From Brevundimonas naejangsanensis (GTDB lineage Bacteria; Pseudomonadota; Alphaproteobacteria; Caulobacterales; Caulobacteraceae), in assembly GCF_003627995.1 (NCBI RefSeq), contig NZ_CP032707.1, positions 1,103,501-1,167,500 on the forward strand: a DNA stretch of 64,000 nucleotides, read 5' to 3'. The position numbers and the translations under genes were made by a program. Below are positions 16,185 through 26,261 of the stretch, one piece after another; position 1 is the first letter of the stretch, and each line of letters starts with the position of its first letter. The notes beneath the pieces were generated by a model that searched no databases, was not told the origin of the DNA, and saw nothing but the letters and a program-made list of their open reading frames with translations.

Positions 16185-18080
16185 ATGAGTTCGACCCCCG
16201 ATCACACCTCCGACGTCGTCGTCATCGGCGGCGGCCACGCCGGCTGCGAGGCCGCGACGGCCGCCGCGCGCGCGGGCGCCCGCACCCTGCTTCTGACCCA
16301 GAAGCTCGAGACCATCGGCGAGATGAGCTGCAACCCGGCCATCGGCGGCCTGGGCAAGGGCCATCTGGTGCGCGAGATCGACGCCCTGGACGGCGTCATG
16401 GGCCGCCTGGCCGATGTGTCGGGAATTCAGTTCCGCCTGCTGAACCGGTCCAAGGGCGCCGCCGTGCGCGGCCCGCGCAGCCAGATCGACCGCCGTCTGT
16501 ATCGCGAGGCCATGCAGGCCGAACTGGCCGGCTATCCGAATCTGAGCCTGATGGCGGGCACGGCCGAGGGGTTGATCCTCAACGGCGACCGGGTGGTCGG
16601 CGTGCGGACGGGAGCAGGGGAGGCGATCCGCGCCGGCGCCGTGGTGCTGACGACCGGCACCTTCCTCAACGGCGTCATCCATCGCGGCGAGCTGCGCATT
16701 CCGGCGGGCCGTCATGGCGAGGATCCGTCGACGGGCCTCGCCGGTGATCTGCACGCGGCCGACCTGATGATGGGTCGGCTGAAGACTGGCACGCCGGCGC
16801 GGCTGGACGGCCGCACCATCGCCTGGGATCGGCTGGAGACGCAGGCGGCCGACGACGAGCCCGTGCCCTTCAGCTTCCTGACCGACAAGATCGCGGTGCC
16901 GCAGATCGCCTGCGGCGTGACCCATACGACCGAAGAGACGCACCGGATCATCGCCGACAACCTCGGCGAAAGCGCCGTCTATGGCGGCAAGCTGTCGGGA
17001 CGGGGGCCGCGCTACTGCCCCTCGATCGAGGACAAGGTGGTCCGCTTCGCCGACAAGACCAGCCACCAGGTCTTCCTCGAGCCCGAGGGGCTGGACGATC
17101 CGACCGTCTATCCCAACGGTATCTCGACCTCGGTGTCCGACGCCACCCAGATGGCGTTTCTGCGCACCATGCCGGGTCTGGAGCAGGTCGAGGTCTTCCG
17201 CTTCGGCTACGCCATCGAATACGACTATGTCGATCCGCGCGAACTGACCCCGGCGCTGGAGGTCAAGAAGCGCCCCGGCCTCTATCTGGCCGGACAGATC
17301 AACGGCACGACCGGCTATGAAGAGGCGGGGGCCCAGGGCCTGATCGCCGGGCTCAACGCCGCCCGCGCCGCGGCGGGGTCGGCCCCGCTGATCCTCGGCC
17401 GCGACCAGGCCTATATCGGCGTCATGATCGACGACCTGGTGACGCGCGGCGTGACCGAGCCCTATCGCATGTTCACCAGCCGGGCCGAATACCGTCTGAC
17501 CCTGCGGGCCGACAACGCCGACCAGCGCCTGACGCCCATCGGCATCGAGGCCGGAATCGTCGGTTCGGAACGCGCGAAAGTATGGCTGGACAAGTCGGAC
17601 CAGTTGGACCGGGCGAACCGTGTTTCACGCGAAACGCAGTTCACGCCCAAGGAGGCGGGCGCCCTCGGCATCGCGGTCAACGCCGACGGCCAGCGCCGCT
17701 CGATCCGCGACCTGCTCGCCTTCCCGAACGTGACCCTGGATCAGTTCGTCGCCGTCCGGCCCGAGATCGCCGACTGGTCGCCCGCCGTGCGCGAGCAGGT
17801 CGAGATCGACGCCGTCTACGCCGGCTATCTGGATCGCCAGGCTCAGGACGCCGAGGCCCTGCGTCGGGAGGACGGGCTGGCCCTGCCTTCCGACCTCGAC
17901 TACGCCGCGATCGGCGCCCTGTCGAACGAGGTGCGCGAGAAGCTGGCCATGATCCGTCCCCTGACCCTGGGCCAGGCCGGGCGCATCGAGGGCATGACGC
18001 CGGGCGCCCTGACGGCGCTGCTGGCCCATGTGAAGAAGGTCAAGGGCGCGGAAGCGGATCTCGCGGCGGTCGTCGCCTGA
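16185..18080 (+). CDS. mnmG: tRNA uridine-5-carboxymethylaminomethyl synthesis enzyme
   Basis: A 631-residue FAD enzyme, partner of MnmE. The FAD-binding motif [14 protein letters not shown] is near residues 10-23, with the conserved TCNPAIGG-type segment (here [14 protein letters not shown]) near 46-59. The central region has [13 protein letters not shown], and the Cys-containing [11 protein letters not shown] is near 278-288. An in-frame ATG 12 bases upstream (16173) is also possible; neither has a clear ribosome-binding site. The stop overlaps the rsmG start (TGATG). A degenerate parS lies inside the gene at 17621-17636. Confidence 0.95.
   Translation: MSSTPDHTSDVVVIGGGHAGCEAATAAARAGARTLLLTQKLETIGEMSCNPAIGGLGKGHLVREIDALDGVMGRLADVSGIQFRLLNRSKGAAVRGPRSQIDRRLYREAMQAELAGYPNLSLMAGTAEGLILNGDRVVGVRTGAGEAIRAGAVVLTTGTFLNGVIHRGELRIPAGRHGEDPSTGLAGDLHAADLMMGRLKTGTPARLDGRTIAWDRLETQAADDEPVPFSFLTDKIAVPQIACGVTHTTEETHRIIADNLGESAVYGGKLSGRGPRYCPSIEDKVVRFADKTSHQVFLEPEGLDDPTVYPNGISTSVSDATQMAFLRTMPGLEQVEVFRFGYAIEYDYVDPRELTPALEVKKRPGLYLAGQINGTTGYEEAGAQGLIAGLNAARAAAGSAPLILGRDQAYIGVMIDDLVTRGVTEPYRMFTSRAEYRLTLRADNADQRLTPIGIEAGIVGSERAKVWLDKSDQLDRANRVSRETQFTPKEAGALGIAVNADGQRRSIRDLLAFPNVTLDQFVAVRPEIADWSPAVREQVEIDAVYAGYLDRQAQDAEALRREDGLALPSDLDYAAIGALSNEVREKLAMIRPLTLGQAGRIEGMTPGALTALLAHVKKVKGAEADLAAVVA
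17621..17636. promoter_or_regulatory. Degenerate parS inside mnmG
   Basis: TGTTTCACGCGAAACG differs from the parS palindrome at two of 16 positions. It lies within the coding sequence, like some natural parS sites in Caulobacter, and probably binds ParB more weakly. Confidence 0.75.
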
Positions 18081-18700
18081 TGTCGGACGCCATTCAGACC
18101 TTCCGCGTCCAGACGGGCGCCAGCGACGCCAACATCGCCGACCTGCAGACCTTCCTCGCCATGCTGACCGAGGCGAACGCGGTGATGAATCTGGTCGGGC
18201 CAGACACGATTCCGGACTTCTGGAACCGCCACGCCTGGGACAGCGCCCAGCTGCTGAGCCTGGCGCCCGAGGCCAGGACCTGGGCCGATCTCGGAGCCGG
18301 GGCCGGCTTCCCCGGCGTGGTTCTCGCGATAATGCTGAAGGGTCGACCGGGCGCCCATGTCTGGCTGGTCGACAGCCTGGGCAAGCGCTGCCGCTTCCTT
18401 CAGACCATCGTGGATGCGCTCGAATTGCCCGCGACCGTGGTCAACGGACGCGCCGAGGAACAGGCGATCACGGTCGATGTCGTCACCGCCCGCGCCGTGG
18501 CGGCGATGGAGAAGCTATTGGGTTATGCACAGCCCTACTTCCAACGCGGTGCAAAAGGCCTGTTCCTTAAGGGCGAGAAAGCCGAGGCTGAGTTGAAAGA
18601 AGCGCGCCGGGTCTGGCAGTTTGAGGCCGAGCTTACGGTCTCGCGCAGCGATCCGCGCGGCCGCATCGTTTCATTGGGGAGCCTTCGCCGTGTCCGTTGA
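18080..18700 (+). CDS. rsmG: 16S rRNA (guanine527-N7)-methyltransferase
   Basis: A 206-residue SAM-dependent methyltransferase that modifies G527 of 16S rRNA. The SAM-binding motif DLGAGAGFPGVVLA is near residues 72-85, preceded by the conserved NLVGPDTIPDFWNRHAWDSAQLL (in part). The C-terminal part has the VTARAVAAMEKLL segment. The ATG overlaps the mnmG stop, and the 3' end overlaps the parA start by 11 bases. Length is normal. Confidence 0.95.
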   Translation: MSDAIQTFRVQTGASDANIADLQTFLAMLTEANAVMNLVGPDTIPDFWNRHAWDSAQLLSLAPEARTWADLGAGAGFPGVVLAIMLKGRPGAHVWLVDSLGKRCRFLQTIVDALELPATVVNGRAEEQAITVDVVTARAVAAMEKLLGYAQPYFQRGAKGLFLKGEKAEAELKEARRVWQFEAELTVSRSDPRGRIVSLGSLRRVR

Positions 18701-19511
18701 GTCCGTTAAGCAGCCCCGTATCCTGGCCGTCTCCAACCAGAAGGGCGGAGTCGGCAAGACCACGACCGCCATCAACCTGGGAACGGCGCTCGCCGCCATC
18801 GGCGAAAAGGTGCTGATCGTCGATATGGACCCGCAGGGCAACGCCTCCACGGGTCTGGGTGTTCCACGTGAAACACGGCGGGTCACCATCTACGACGTCA
18901 TCGTCGATGGTCGACCGGTGGACGAGGCCGCCATTGAGACCGCCGTGCCCGGCCTGTTCATCATCGCGGCCGACGCGGACATGTCCGGCGTCGAAATTGA
19001 GCTGAGTCAGGCCGATCGCCGCTCCTATCGCCTGCGCGACGCCCTGGCCAGGCAGGGGGGGGCGGGTCATTCCCGGTATGACTATGTGCTGATCGACTGC
19101 CCGCCGTCGCTGAACCTGCTGACGCTGAACGCCATGGCGGCGGCGGACGCCGTCCTGGTGCCGCTGCAGTGCGAATTCTTCGCCCTAGAGGGCCTGACCC
19201 AGCTGATGCGGACCATCGACATGGTGCGCCAGAGTTTGAACCCGGCGCTGGAGATCCAGGGCCTGGTCCTGACCATGTACGACCGCCGCAACGCCCTGTC
19301 GGGCCAGGTGGCGGCCGATGTGCGCGCCCACTTCGGTGACAAGGTCTATGACAGCGTCATCCCCCGCAACGTCCGCGTGTCCGAGGCGCCGTCATTCGGC
19401 AAGCCGGCCCTCATCTATGATCTGAAATGCGCGGGCAGCCAGGCCTATCTGAAGCTGGCGCGTGAACTGGTGGCGCGCGAGCGCCAGCGTCGTCAGGCCA
19501 TGGCCGCCTGA
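18690..19511 (+). CDS. parA: Chromosome partitioning ATPase ParA
   Basis: A 273-residue Walker-type ATPase that moves ParB-bound origins toward the opposite pole. The deviant Walker A KGGVGKTTTAINLG is near residues 18-31, Walker A' IVDMDPQGNAS near 47-57, and YVLIDCPPSLNLLTLNAM near 132-149. The GTG at 18690 is chosen as start: it lies seven to nine bases after GGGGAG, overlaps the end of rsmG by 11 bases, and gives the normal ParA length. An in-frame ATG at 18621 is deep inside rsmG. A near-perfect parS is embedded in the gene at 18860-18875. Confidence 0.96.
   Translation: MSVESVKQPRILAVSNQKGGVGKTTTAINLGTALAAIGEKVLIVDMDPQGNASTGLGVPRETRRVTIYDVIVDGRPVDEAAIETAVPGLFIIAADADMSGVEIELSQADRRSYRLRDALARQGGAGHSRYDYVLIDCPPSLNLLTLNAMAAADAVLVPLQCEFFALEGLTQLMRTIDMVRQSLNPALEIQGLVLTMYDRRNALSGQVAADVRAHFGDKVYDSVIPRNVRVSEAPSFGKPALIYDLKCAGSQAYLKLARELVARERQRRQAMAA
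18860..18875. promoter_or_regulatory. parS variant inside parA
   Basis: TGTTCCACGTGAAACA, one mismatch from the perfect palindrome, within parA codons about 57-62. Embedded sites can nucleate ParB near its own operon. Confidence 0.88.
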
Positions 19512-19541
19512 TCCACTTAATAAAGCAACGGAAACAGCATC

Positions 19542-20429
19542 TTGTCCGAACGTCAGCGTGGTCTGGGCCGGGGTCTCTCGGCGCTTTTGGGAGAAAACGC
19601 GCAGGAGCCCGTCGCCGTCGACGCGACCGGCCCGGCGCCCGCGGGCGTTCAGCGCGCGCCGATTGAGACGCTGAAGCCCAACCCGGACCAGCCGCGCAAG
19701 ATCTTCGCCAAGACCGACCTGGACGAGCTGACCGCCTCCATCCGCGACAAGGGGGTGCTGCAGCCCATCCTGGTCCGCAGCCAGCCGGGCCAGCCGGGGC
19801 AGTGGCAGATCATCGCCGGCGAGCGCCGCTGGCGCGCGGCCCAGGCCGCGCGTCTGACCCAGGTGCCGATCGTCGTGCGCGAGATGGACGACATCGAGGT
19901 GCTGGAAGTCGGCGTCATCGAGAACGTTCAGCGCGCCGACCTGAACCCGATGGAAGAGGCCAACGCCTACGCCGTGCTGATGGAGCGCTTCGGCCGCACC
20001 CAGGACGCCCTGGCGGGCGTGGTAGGCAAGAGCCGCAGCCACGTCGCCAACACCCTGCGCCTGCTGCAGCTGCCCGAGGCGGTGCGCGGGCATGTGGTGC
20101 GCGGCGACCTGTCGGCCGGCCACGCCCGCGCCCTGATCACCGCGCCGAACGCCGAGGAACTGGCGGCCGAGGTCATCGCCAAGGGCCTGAACGTGCGCCA
20201 GACCGAGGCCCTGGCCCGCCGCGCGGCCGAGGGGCCGAAGCCGGTGAAGGCCAAGGCCGTGGTGAACGGGGAGGGGGCCGCCGACATCGCCGCCCTGGAA
20301 CAGGACCTGTCCGACGCCCTGGGGCTCAAGGTGTCCCTGGCCGACAAGGGCGGCAAGGGCGAGATCACCGTGAAGTACGGCACCCTGGAGCAACTCGACG
20401 ACCTGTGCCGCCGCCTGATGCGGGGGTGA
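19542..20429 (+). CDS. parB: Chromosome partitioning protein ParB
   Basis: A 295-residue CTPase clamp that loads at parS. It begins MSERQRGLGRGLSALLG, the conserved ParA-stimulating tail. The CTP-binding region has NPDQPRKIF near residues 47-55 and GERRWRAAQ near 93-101, with ENVQRADLNPMEEA near 127-140. The helix-turn-helix follows (GVVGKSRSHVANTLRLLQLP, in part), and a dimerisation domain closes the protein. The start codon is TTG, 30 bases after parA. Together with the parS sites on either side this is a complete segregation module. Confidence 0.96.
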   Translation: MSERQRGLGRGLSALLGENAQEPVAVDATGPAPAGVQRAPIETLKPNPDQPRKIFAKTDLDELTASIRDKGVLQPILVRSQPGQPGQWQIIAGERRWRAAQAARLTQVPIVVREMDDIEVLEVGVIENVQRADLNPMEEANAYAVLMERFGRTQDALAGVVGKSRSHVANTLRLLQLPEAVRGHVVRGDLSAGHARALITAPNAEELAAEVIAKGLNVRQTEALARRAAEGPKPVKAKAVVNGEGAADIAALEQDLSDALGLKVSLADKGGKGEITVKYGTLEQLDDLCRRLMRG

Positions 20430-20465
20430 GGCTCTTTCCGGCGCCGTTCATGTTAGGGTGGCGTC

Positions 20466-20657
20466 ATGACTGAGAACTCTGACAAACCCAGCGCCGCCGA
20501 AGCCCTGAAACGGGCCCTGGCGGCCAAGCAGGCGGCGAGCCGGAACGCGGGCGCCTTCGGCGGCGTAGCCGGAGCCGCCACGACCGAGAAATCCATGCAG
20601 CGCCAGTCCGTGGCGCTGAACAAGCCAGCCTTCCGGCGCGCGTCGAAGCGCGGCTGA
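20466..20657 (+). CDS. Small basic conserved-type protein downstream of parB
   Basis: A 63-residue protein, MTENSDKPSAAEALKRALAA at the start, rich in Ala and Lys with a basic C-terminus (FRRASKRG). No signal peptide or membrane segment is present. The upstream region has no strong ribosome-binding site. Its position, 36 bases after parB and before the family A repeat, and its coherent alanine-rich helical composition support a real gene, but no family was recognised. It could be a small DNA- or RNA-binding protein; that is speculation. Confidence 0.6.
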   Translation: MTENSDKPSAAEALKRALAAKQAASRNAGAFGGVAGAATTEKSMQRQSVALNKPAFRRASKRG

Positions 20658-20660
20658 GCT

Positions 20661-20786
20661 TCTCCTCCCCACTTTGTGGGGAGGTGGATCGACGCCGAAG
20701 GCGACGAGACGGAGGGGCCGCTTGGTTCTGCTGGCGTGAGCCCCTCCACCGCTACGCGGTCCCCCTCCCCAGTGCATGGGGAGGAA
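20661..20786. repeat. Family A intergenic repeat, copy 2
   Basis: Same bounded structure and orientation as copy 1, lying between the convergent small ORF and holA. A family B unit follows at 20789-20825. Confidence 0.85.
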
Positions 20787-20827
20787 AGCCTAGCCCTCAA
20801 GCAGCGCGTCAGCGCGGTAGGGCCGCT

Positions 20828-21880
20828 TTAAAGCCCCATGCGCTTGGCGCGGGCGGCGATCTCGAGCAGCAGGCGTTCGGCGATCAGGGCCTCGGGCATG
20901 CCCGTGGTCTTGGTCATGACGTCGGCCGTGTTGACGCTATCCTGCACCTCGTCGAGCAGCTCCAGCCGCCAGCCGCGCGCCTGGCGCAACATTTCGGCCT
21001 CCTGTTTCCAGAAGACGCCGGCGGCCTTGGCGGCCTCCTTGGCCCCGGCTCCGTTGGCTTGCAGGATATTGATCCGGCGCAGCCTTCCGAGATGAAGCGA
21101 GGTCATGCGCACGGCCATGACGGCGCTTTCGCCCTCGGCTAGGGCGCGGCGCAGGCCCGCCTGCGCGGGGCCGGGGCGGCCGCCGAACGCCTGTAGGGCG
21201 GCGTCGGACAGGGAGGCGTCGGGCTCGACCCCCAGATGGGCGTCCAGCTCTTCGACGTCGATGGTGCGGCCGGAGCCGGGGCCGATGTAGAGGATCAGCC
21301 GCTCGATCTCCTGACGCATCAGGCCGCGTTCGCGGGGCAGGCGGGCGACGAAACGGTCCAGGGCGTCGCTGGTCAGGCCGACCTTGTCGGCGCCCAGGGC
21401 TTCGCGCGTCATGCGGGCGACGTCGCCGACCTCGTCCTCGTAGCAGGCGATGGCGACCGCGCCCTGGGCCTTTTCGGCGGCCTTGCGCAGGGCGGATTCG
21501 CGGCCTAGCGCCCCGGCCTCGATCACCAGCATGGCGTCGGGGTTGTAGGCGCCCTCGGCGTGGGCGCTCAGGGCGGCGGCCACGGCCTTGTCGACGCCGC
21601 CCTTGGCGTCTCCCATGCGCACCCGCACCAGACGCCGCCCGCCGATCATGCTCAGCGCCGTCAGGGCCTCTTCCAGCCGAACCGGGTCGCCGTCGATATC
21701 GGCTTCGGTCAGCAGGGTGACGTTGAAGGGGTCGTTCAGGTCCGGGGTGATCGCCTTGCACAGGGTCAGGGCGCGCTCGGTCACGCCCGAGCGGTCCTTG
21801 CCGTGGATGACGGCGGCGCGGACGCCGGCGTCCGGCGCCTTGAGGAAGCGATCGACCTCGGGCCGTTTGGACAGGATCAT
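20828..21880 (-). CDS. holA: DNA polymerase III delta subunit
   Basis: A 350-residue clamp-loader subunit that opens the sliding clamp. It begins MILSKRPEVDRFLKAPDAGV and carries the delta-family segments AVIHGKDRSGVTERA (residues 23-37), MIGGRRLVRVRMGDAK and the C-terminal helical collar with SLHLGRLRRIN. Sequence identity between delta subunits is low, so the call rests on length, these segments and context. It is ten bases after lptE, and leuS-lptE-holA form a tight minus-strand operon found in many alphaproteobacteria. Confidence 0.93.
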   Translation of the reverse strand: MILSKRPEVDRFLKAPDAGVRAAVIHGKDRSGVTERALTLCKAITPDLNDPFNVTLLTEADIDGDPVRLEEALTALSMIGGRRLVRVRMGDAKGGVDKAVAAALSAHAEGAYNPDAMLVIEAGALGRESALRKAAEKAQGAVAIACYEDEVGDVARMTREALGADKVGLTSDALDRFVARLPRERGLMRQEIERLILYIGPGSGRTIDVEELDAHLGVEPDASLSDAALQAFGGRPGPAQAGLRRALAEGESAVMAVRMTSLHLGRLRRINILQANGAGAKEAAKAAGVFWKQEAEMLRQARGWRLELLDEVQDSVNTADVMTKTTGMPEALIAERLLLEIAARAKRMGL

Positions 21881-21890
21881 GCGGCGGCCT

Positions 21891-22373
21891 TCAGCGGCCG
21901 GCCAGGGCGCGCATCATGTCCAGGCGGATCAGCCGCGCCAGATCGGCGGCGGCGCGGTCCTCGCCGTTCTGCTGGGCGGCGATGGCGGCATAGGGCTGGT
22001 CGGCGGCGGCGTAGGTGACGGTCGTGGTCTGCACGCCCTTGATGGGCTGGCCGCCCGCCACGGGGGCCAGGGACCAGGCCGCCTTGACCGTCAGCTCATA
22101 GCGGCTGGCGGTGTCGTCGATGCGGCGGCCCAGGGGACGACGCTTCTGCTCGACCTCGGTCGTCAGGCGATAGAGGGGCGCCTGGGCGCCGTCCCAGCCG
22201 AAGGCGTCCTCCAGCTGTTCGCGCAGGCGATAGCCCAGGCGGTCGTCCGGCGCAGCCACGGCGATGCGCGACAGGCCGGCGCCGACGCCCGCCTCCCCAT
22301 ACATCGGCGTGAAGCCGCAGCCGGACAGCAGCGCCGCTCCGGCCAGGACCAGCAGGAGGCGCCCGCCGCGCAT
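21891..22373 (-). CDS. lptE: LPS-assembly lipoprotein LptE
   Basis: A 160-residue outer-membrane lipoprotein that plugs the LptD barrel for LPS insertion. The lipobox ends at Cys19 (ALLSGC), followed by GFTPMYGEAGVG, the usual alphaproteobacterial start of mature LptE. The domain contains LSRIAVAAPDDRLGYRLREQL (in part) and conserved YELTVKA. The start codon overlaps the leuS stop by one base. Length is normal. Confidence 0.92.
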   Translation of the reverse strand: MRGGRLLLVLAGAALLSGCGFTPMYGEAGVGAGLSRIAVAAPDDRLGYRLREQLEDAFGWDGAQAPLYRLTTEVEQKRRPLGRRIDDTASRYELTVKAAWSLAPVAGGQPIKGVQTTTVTYAAADQPYAAIAAQQNGEDRAAADLARLIRLDMMRALAGR

Positions 22374-24952
22374 CAGCCAGCCACCAGATTGACGATACGA
22401 TCAGGCACGACGACCACCTTGCGGATGCTGAGGTTGTTGGCGGCAAGGTAGGCCTGAACCGTCGGATTGGCGAGAGCGGCGGCCTCGACCGTCGCATTGT
22501 CCGAACCGCGCGGCAGGACGACCTCGCCGCGACGCTTGCCGCCGATCTGGACGGGCAGGGTGACCTGATCGTCGGCGGCCAGGGCCGGGTCATAGGCGGG
22601 CCAGGGCGCGTCCAGCACCATTCCGGCCTCGCCCAGCTGGGTCCAGCATTCCTCGGCCAGGTGCGGGGTGAAGGGCGCCATCAGCCGCGCCAGGGCCGAC
22701 AGGGCGGTCTTCTTGGCCTCAGCCCCCGCCTTGTCGTGTTGTCGGATGGTGGCCAGGAAGGCGTAGAGCTTGGCCACGGCCGAGTTGAAGCGGAAATGCT
22801 CGACGCCCTCGCTGACGGCCTTGATGGCCTTGTGCGTCTCGCGGATCAGGGCGGCGTCGGCATCGGCGTTGGCCGGCGCGGCGGCGTCGAATGAGGCGTA
22901 TTCGCCCCAGACCCGCTGCACGAAACGGGCGGCGCCCTCGACCCCGCCGGTCGACCACTGGATGTCGCGCTCGGGCGGGCTGTCGGACAGGATGAACAGG
23001 CGCCCGGCGTCCACGCCATAGGCGGCGATGATGTCTTGCGGCGCGACCACGTTCTTCTTGGACTTGGACATCTTTTCGATGTCGCCGATCGTCACTGCGG
23101 CGCCGGTGGACAGGCGTGTGGCCACGCGCTGGCCATCGACCGTCTCGATGCGCACGTCCGACGGCTCGACCCAGCGCGGTTTGCCGCTGTCTTCATGGCC
23201 GTCGAAATAGGTTTCGTGGACCACCATGCCTTGGGTGAACAGGCCGGCGAACGGCTCCTTCACGTCCATCAGGCCGGCGTCCGACAGGGCGCGGGTGATG
23301 AAGCGGGCGTAGAGCAGGTGCAGGACGGCGTGCTCGACGCCGCCGATGTACTGGTCGACCGGCAGCCATTTGGCGGCGGCGGCCTTGTTGATCGGCTCGG
23401 CCGCCTTGGGATCGGCGAAGCGGGCGAAATACCAGCTGGAGTCGACGAAGGTGTCCAGGGTGTCCGTCTCACGCCGGGCGGCGGCGCCGCACGACGGACA
23501 GTTGACGTGTTTCCAGGTCGGGTGGCGGTCCAGGGGGTTGCCCGGTACGTCGAAGGTGACGTCCTTGGGCAGTTCGACCGGCAACTGGTCGGCCGGAACC
23601 GGCACGACGCCGCAGGCCTCGCAGTGGATGATCGGGATGGGGCAGCCCCAGTAACGCTGGCGGCTGACGCCCCAGTCGCGCAGGCGATAGATGGTCGCGC
23701 CCTGGCCCGTTCCGGCGGCCTCGATGCGGCGGATGGCCTCGGCCTTGGCGGCCTCGATGTCCAGGCCGTTCAGGAAGTCGGAATGGAAGATGGCGCCGGG
23801 GCCGGTATAGGCCTCGTCAGCCACGGCGAAGTCGTCGCCCGCGCCCTCGGGGCGGACGACCGGGATCACCGGCAGGTCGTATTTGCGGGCGAAGTCCAGG
23901 TCGCGCTGGTCATGCGCCGGGCAGGCGAAGATGGCGCCCGTTCCGTAGTCGGACAGGATGAAGTTGGCGATCCACACCGAGACCTCGGCCCCGGTGAAGG
24001 GATGGACGACCTTGAGCCCCGTGTCCCAGCCGATCTTCTCGGCCTGTTCGATGTCGGCCTGGCTGGCGCCGCCCTTGCGGCATTCGGCGACGAAGGCGGC
24101 GACCTTGGGATCGGCCTCGGCCAGCTGCTTCGAGATCGGATGATCGGGGGCCAGCCCCATGAAGCTGGCGCCGAACAGGGTGTCCGGGCGGGTGGTGTAG
24201 ATCTCCAGCCCGTCGTCGAAACCGGCCGGGGCGGCGCCCGACCAGGCCCATTTCATCTGCAGGCCCTTGGACCGACCGATCCAGTTTTCCTGCATGAGAC
24301 GGACCTTCTCGGGCCAGCGGCCTTCCAGCTCGGAAAGGCCGTCGATCAGATCGTCCGCATACTGAGTAATTCGCAGGAACCACTGGTTCAGCTTGCGCTT
24401 CTCGACCACGGCGCCCGAACGCCAGCCGCGCCCGTCGATGACCTGTTCATTGGCCAGGACGGTGTTGTCGACCGGGTCCCAGTTGACCACGCCGTCCTTG
24501 CGATAAACCAAGCCGCGCTTGAACAGCTCCAGGAACCATTCCTGCTGCTTGCCATAGTATTCGGGGTCGCAGGTGGCGAACTCGCGCGACCAGTCCAGCG
24601 ACAGGCCCAGAAGCTTGAGTTGGTCGCGCATCGTCGCGATGTTGGACCAGGTCCAGTCCCCGGGGTGGACGCCGCGCTCCATGGCCGCGTTCTCGGCGGG
24701 CATGCCGAAGGCGTCCCAGCCCATCGGGTGCAGGACGTCGAAGCCCTGCGCCCGCTTCCAGCGCGCCACCACGTCGCCCATGACGTAGTTGCGGGCATGG
24801 CCCATGTGGATGTTGCCCGACGGATAGGGGAACATCTCCAGCACATAGTATTTCGGACGGCCGGTATCGGCGTTGGACACCGAAAAGGCGTCGGCCTCGG
24901 CCCATCGGGCCTGCTGGCGGGGTTCGGCGGTCTTGGGCTCGTAACGGGCCAC
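22373..24952 (-). CDS. leuS: Leucyl-tRNA synthetase
   Basis: An 859-residue class I synthetase. The HIGH-type signature is [12 protein letters not shown] near residues 51-62, the KMSKSK motif near 628-633, and the editing domain lies between (about 225-420). A cysteine-bearing insertion with HCEACGVVP and [10 protein letters not shown] near 450-490 could bind zinc. The ATG at 24952 gives a normal length. It heads the leuS-lptE-holA operon, with overlapping or nearly touching junctions. Confidence 0.97.
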   Translation of the reverse strand: MARYEPKTAEPRQQARWAEADAFSVSNADTGRPKYYVLEMFPYPSGNIHMGHARNYVMGDVVARWKRAQGFDVLHPMGWDAFGMPAENAAMERGVHPGDWTWSNIATMRDQLKLLGLSLDWSREFATCDPEYYGKQQEWFLELFKRGLVYRKDGVVNWDPVDNTVLANEQVIDGRGWRSGAVVEKRKLNQWFLRITQYADDLIDGLSELEGRWPEKVRLMQENWIGRSKGLQMKWAWSGAAPAGFDDGLEIYTTRPDTLFGASFMGLAPDHPISKQLAEADPKVAAFVAECRKGGASQADIEQAEKIGWDTGLKVVHPFTGAEVSVWIANFILSDYGTGAIFACPAHDQRDLDFARKYDLPVIPVVRPEGAGDDFAVADEAYTGPGAIFHSDFLNGLDIEAAKAEAIRRIEAAGTGQGATIYRLRDWGVSRQRYWGCPIPIIHCEACGVVPVPADQLPVELPKDVTFDVPGNPLDRHPTWKHVNCPSCGAAARRETDTLDTFVDSSWYFARFADPKAAEPINKAAAAKWLPVDQYIGGVEHAVLHLLYARFITRALSDAGLMDVKEPFAGLFTQGMVVHETYFDGHEDSGKPRWVEPSDVRIETVDGQRVATRLSTGAAVTIGDIEKMSKSKKNVVAPQDIIAAYGVDAGRLFILSDSPPERDIQWSTGGVEGAARFVQRVWGEYASFDAAAPANADADAALIRETHKAIKAVSEGVEHFRFNSAVAKLYAFLATIRQHDKAGAEAKKTALSALARLMAPFTPHLAEECWTQLGEAGMVLDAPWPAYDPALAADDQVTLPVQIGGKRRGEVVLPRGSDNATVEAAALANPTVQAYLAANNLSIRKVVVVPDRIVNLVAG

Positions 24953-25067
24953 GGCTTATCCTGAGGTCTCGCCCCAGGCGCGAAGCTCTGAGGCGGCCCT
25001 GAGGTCTGCGTTGAACGGCGAAGGGGAGGGGAGGCGGCGCCTGGGCGGCCGGCCTTGGAGGCCCGTC

Positions 25068-25517
25068 TTAGCGACGGGCCGCGTTGGCGAGGTTGAGCTG
25101 GCGCGCCTTGGTGAGGATGGCGTTCTCCAGGTCGGTTTCGGTTTGGGCGGCGACCGGGGCCGAGACCCAGCCGCCCGAGGCGTCGCGGACTTCCTTGGTC
25201 ACGGCAACGTTCAGGGCGTCGGCGCGCAGGCGGCGATCCAGGATGAAGACGGTGGCCTTGAAGCGCTCGTTCGGCGTCTGCGGATTGACGTACCAGTCGT
25301 AGTTGACGACCCCGCCCCACGGATCGGCGCTGGCCAGGGGCATGAAGGACAGGGTGTCCAGGGTGGCGCGCCACAGATAGGCGTTCACGCCGATGCCCAG
25401 CTGGGCTTCCATCGAGGGCGCCTTGGCCTTCGACCCGCCGAACGGCAGGCTGGAGCAGCCGCCGAGCACCAGGCCCGAGGCGATCAGGGCGACCGCAGCG
25501 CCGCGAACAAGAGCCAT
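25068..25517 (-). CDS. DUF3576 lipoprotein
   Basis: A 149-residue putative lipoprotein with lipobox LVLGGC ending at Cys21, followed by a mature domain of the DUF3576 family (LGIGVNAYLWRATLDTLSFMPL, in part, then WGGVVNYDWYVNP). The ATG at 25517 is preferred because GGAG lies nine bases upstream; a start 11 codons earlier would precede the signal peptide with charged residues. It lies upstream of leuS on the same strand, separated by 115 bases. The family is alphaproteobacterial and of unknown function, presumably envelope related. Confidence 0.88.
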   Translation of the reverse strand: MALVRGAAVALIASGLVLGGCSSLPFGGSKAKAPSMEAQLGIGVNAYLWRATLDTLSFMPLASADPWGGVVNYDWYVNPQTPNERFKATVFILDRRLRADALNVAVTKEVRDASGGWVSAPVAAQTETDLENAILTKARQLNLANAARR

Positions 25518-25854
25518 TCCGTGATCTCCGTAAAGGGTTTGACGTCGCATGAGGGGGCGCCGACCGAACGATGCCCACGCACGCACGCGCCAGCGACGCT
25601 CTATAACACGGCGGAAAGGGGCGATGACAAGGCGATCCGGCGCCGGGAGCGGCCGAGATGGCCCCAGTCCCGCCGTGGTGCGTGACGCGGGCGCCACAGC
25701 CGCCGTCGGAGTCGCCTGGAACCTCCACCATTGGGCCGCGTTGCGTTGACGGTGCGAATGCAGGCCATATCTTATCCCCAGTTCAGTTCAGACGTGGTCT
25801 GACGTAGTCAACGAGGGTCGGCGCCGCGAAGCGCGATCCATAGGGTGGGTGTTC
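25518..25854. promoter_or_regulatory. Divergent intergenic region DUF3576 / ntrZ
   Basis: No gene was seen in these 337 bases. For ntrZ there is a good sigma-70-like promoter, TTGACG at 25746-25751 and TATCTT at 25768-25773 with a 16-base spacer. The nonamer TTATCCCCA (25772-25780), identical to the origin box at 9755, overlaps the -10 end. The promoter of the DUF3576 gene was not located. Confidence 0.6.
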
Positions 25855-26253
25855 ATGCGTTTCGTCGCCGTCATCGCTGCAAGCGTGGGCGCCCTGGCCT
25901 TGGCCGGGACGGCGTCCGACGCCTCGGCCCAGACGCGCGGCCGCGCCCCTGTCGTCAGCCTGGCTGACGTCGCCGCCCAATCGCCCAACACGCCCTCGGC
26001 CACACAGCGTCGCGGCCTGCGCTGGAACGAGAACGGCCGCTGGGGCCTGAACTTCAACCTCAGCCAGCCCGTCGGCCGCGAAGCCGACTGGGGCGACGTC
26101 GAGGCCGGGGCCTATTACCGCCTCAGCCCGCGCCTGCGCGTCGGCGCCGCCGCCAACCTGGCCTCGCCCGAAGTCGACCCGGCCCGCGTCCCGGAAAGCA
26201 GCGACCGCCGCGCCGCCCCGCGCGTCCGCCTCGAGACCATCTTTAAATTCTGA
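25855..26253 (+). CDS. ntrZ: NtrZ-family periplasmic regulator
   Basis: A 132-residue secreted protein with a signal peptide cleaved after SDASA near residue 25. The mature part has RWGLNFNLSQPVGRE, DVEAGAYYRLSPRLRVGA and ends in VRLETIFKF, features I associate with NtrZ. In Caulobacter, NtrZ is a periplasmic negative regulator of the NtrY sensor kinase; the same role is inferred. The ATG at 25855 is chosen over a GTG six bases earlier. The promoter is visible upstream. ntrY is not in this window. Confidence 0.82.
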   Translation: MRFVAVIAASVGALALAGTASDASAQTRGRAPVVSLADVAAQSPNTPSATQRRGLRWNENGRWGLNFNLSQPVGREADWGDVEAGAYYRLSPRLRVGAAANLASPEVDPARVPESSDRRAAPRVRLETIFKF

Positions 26254-26261
26254 TTCGACGG

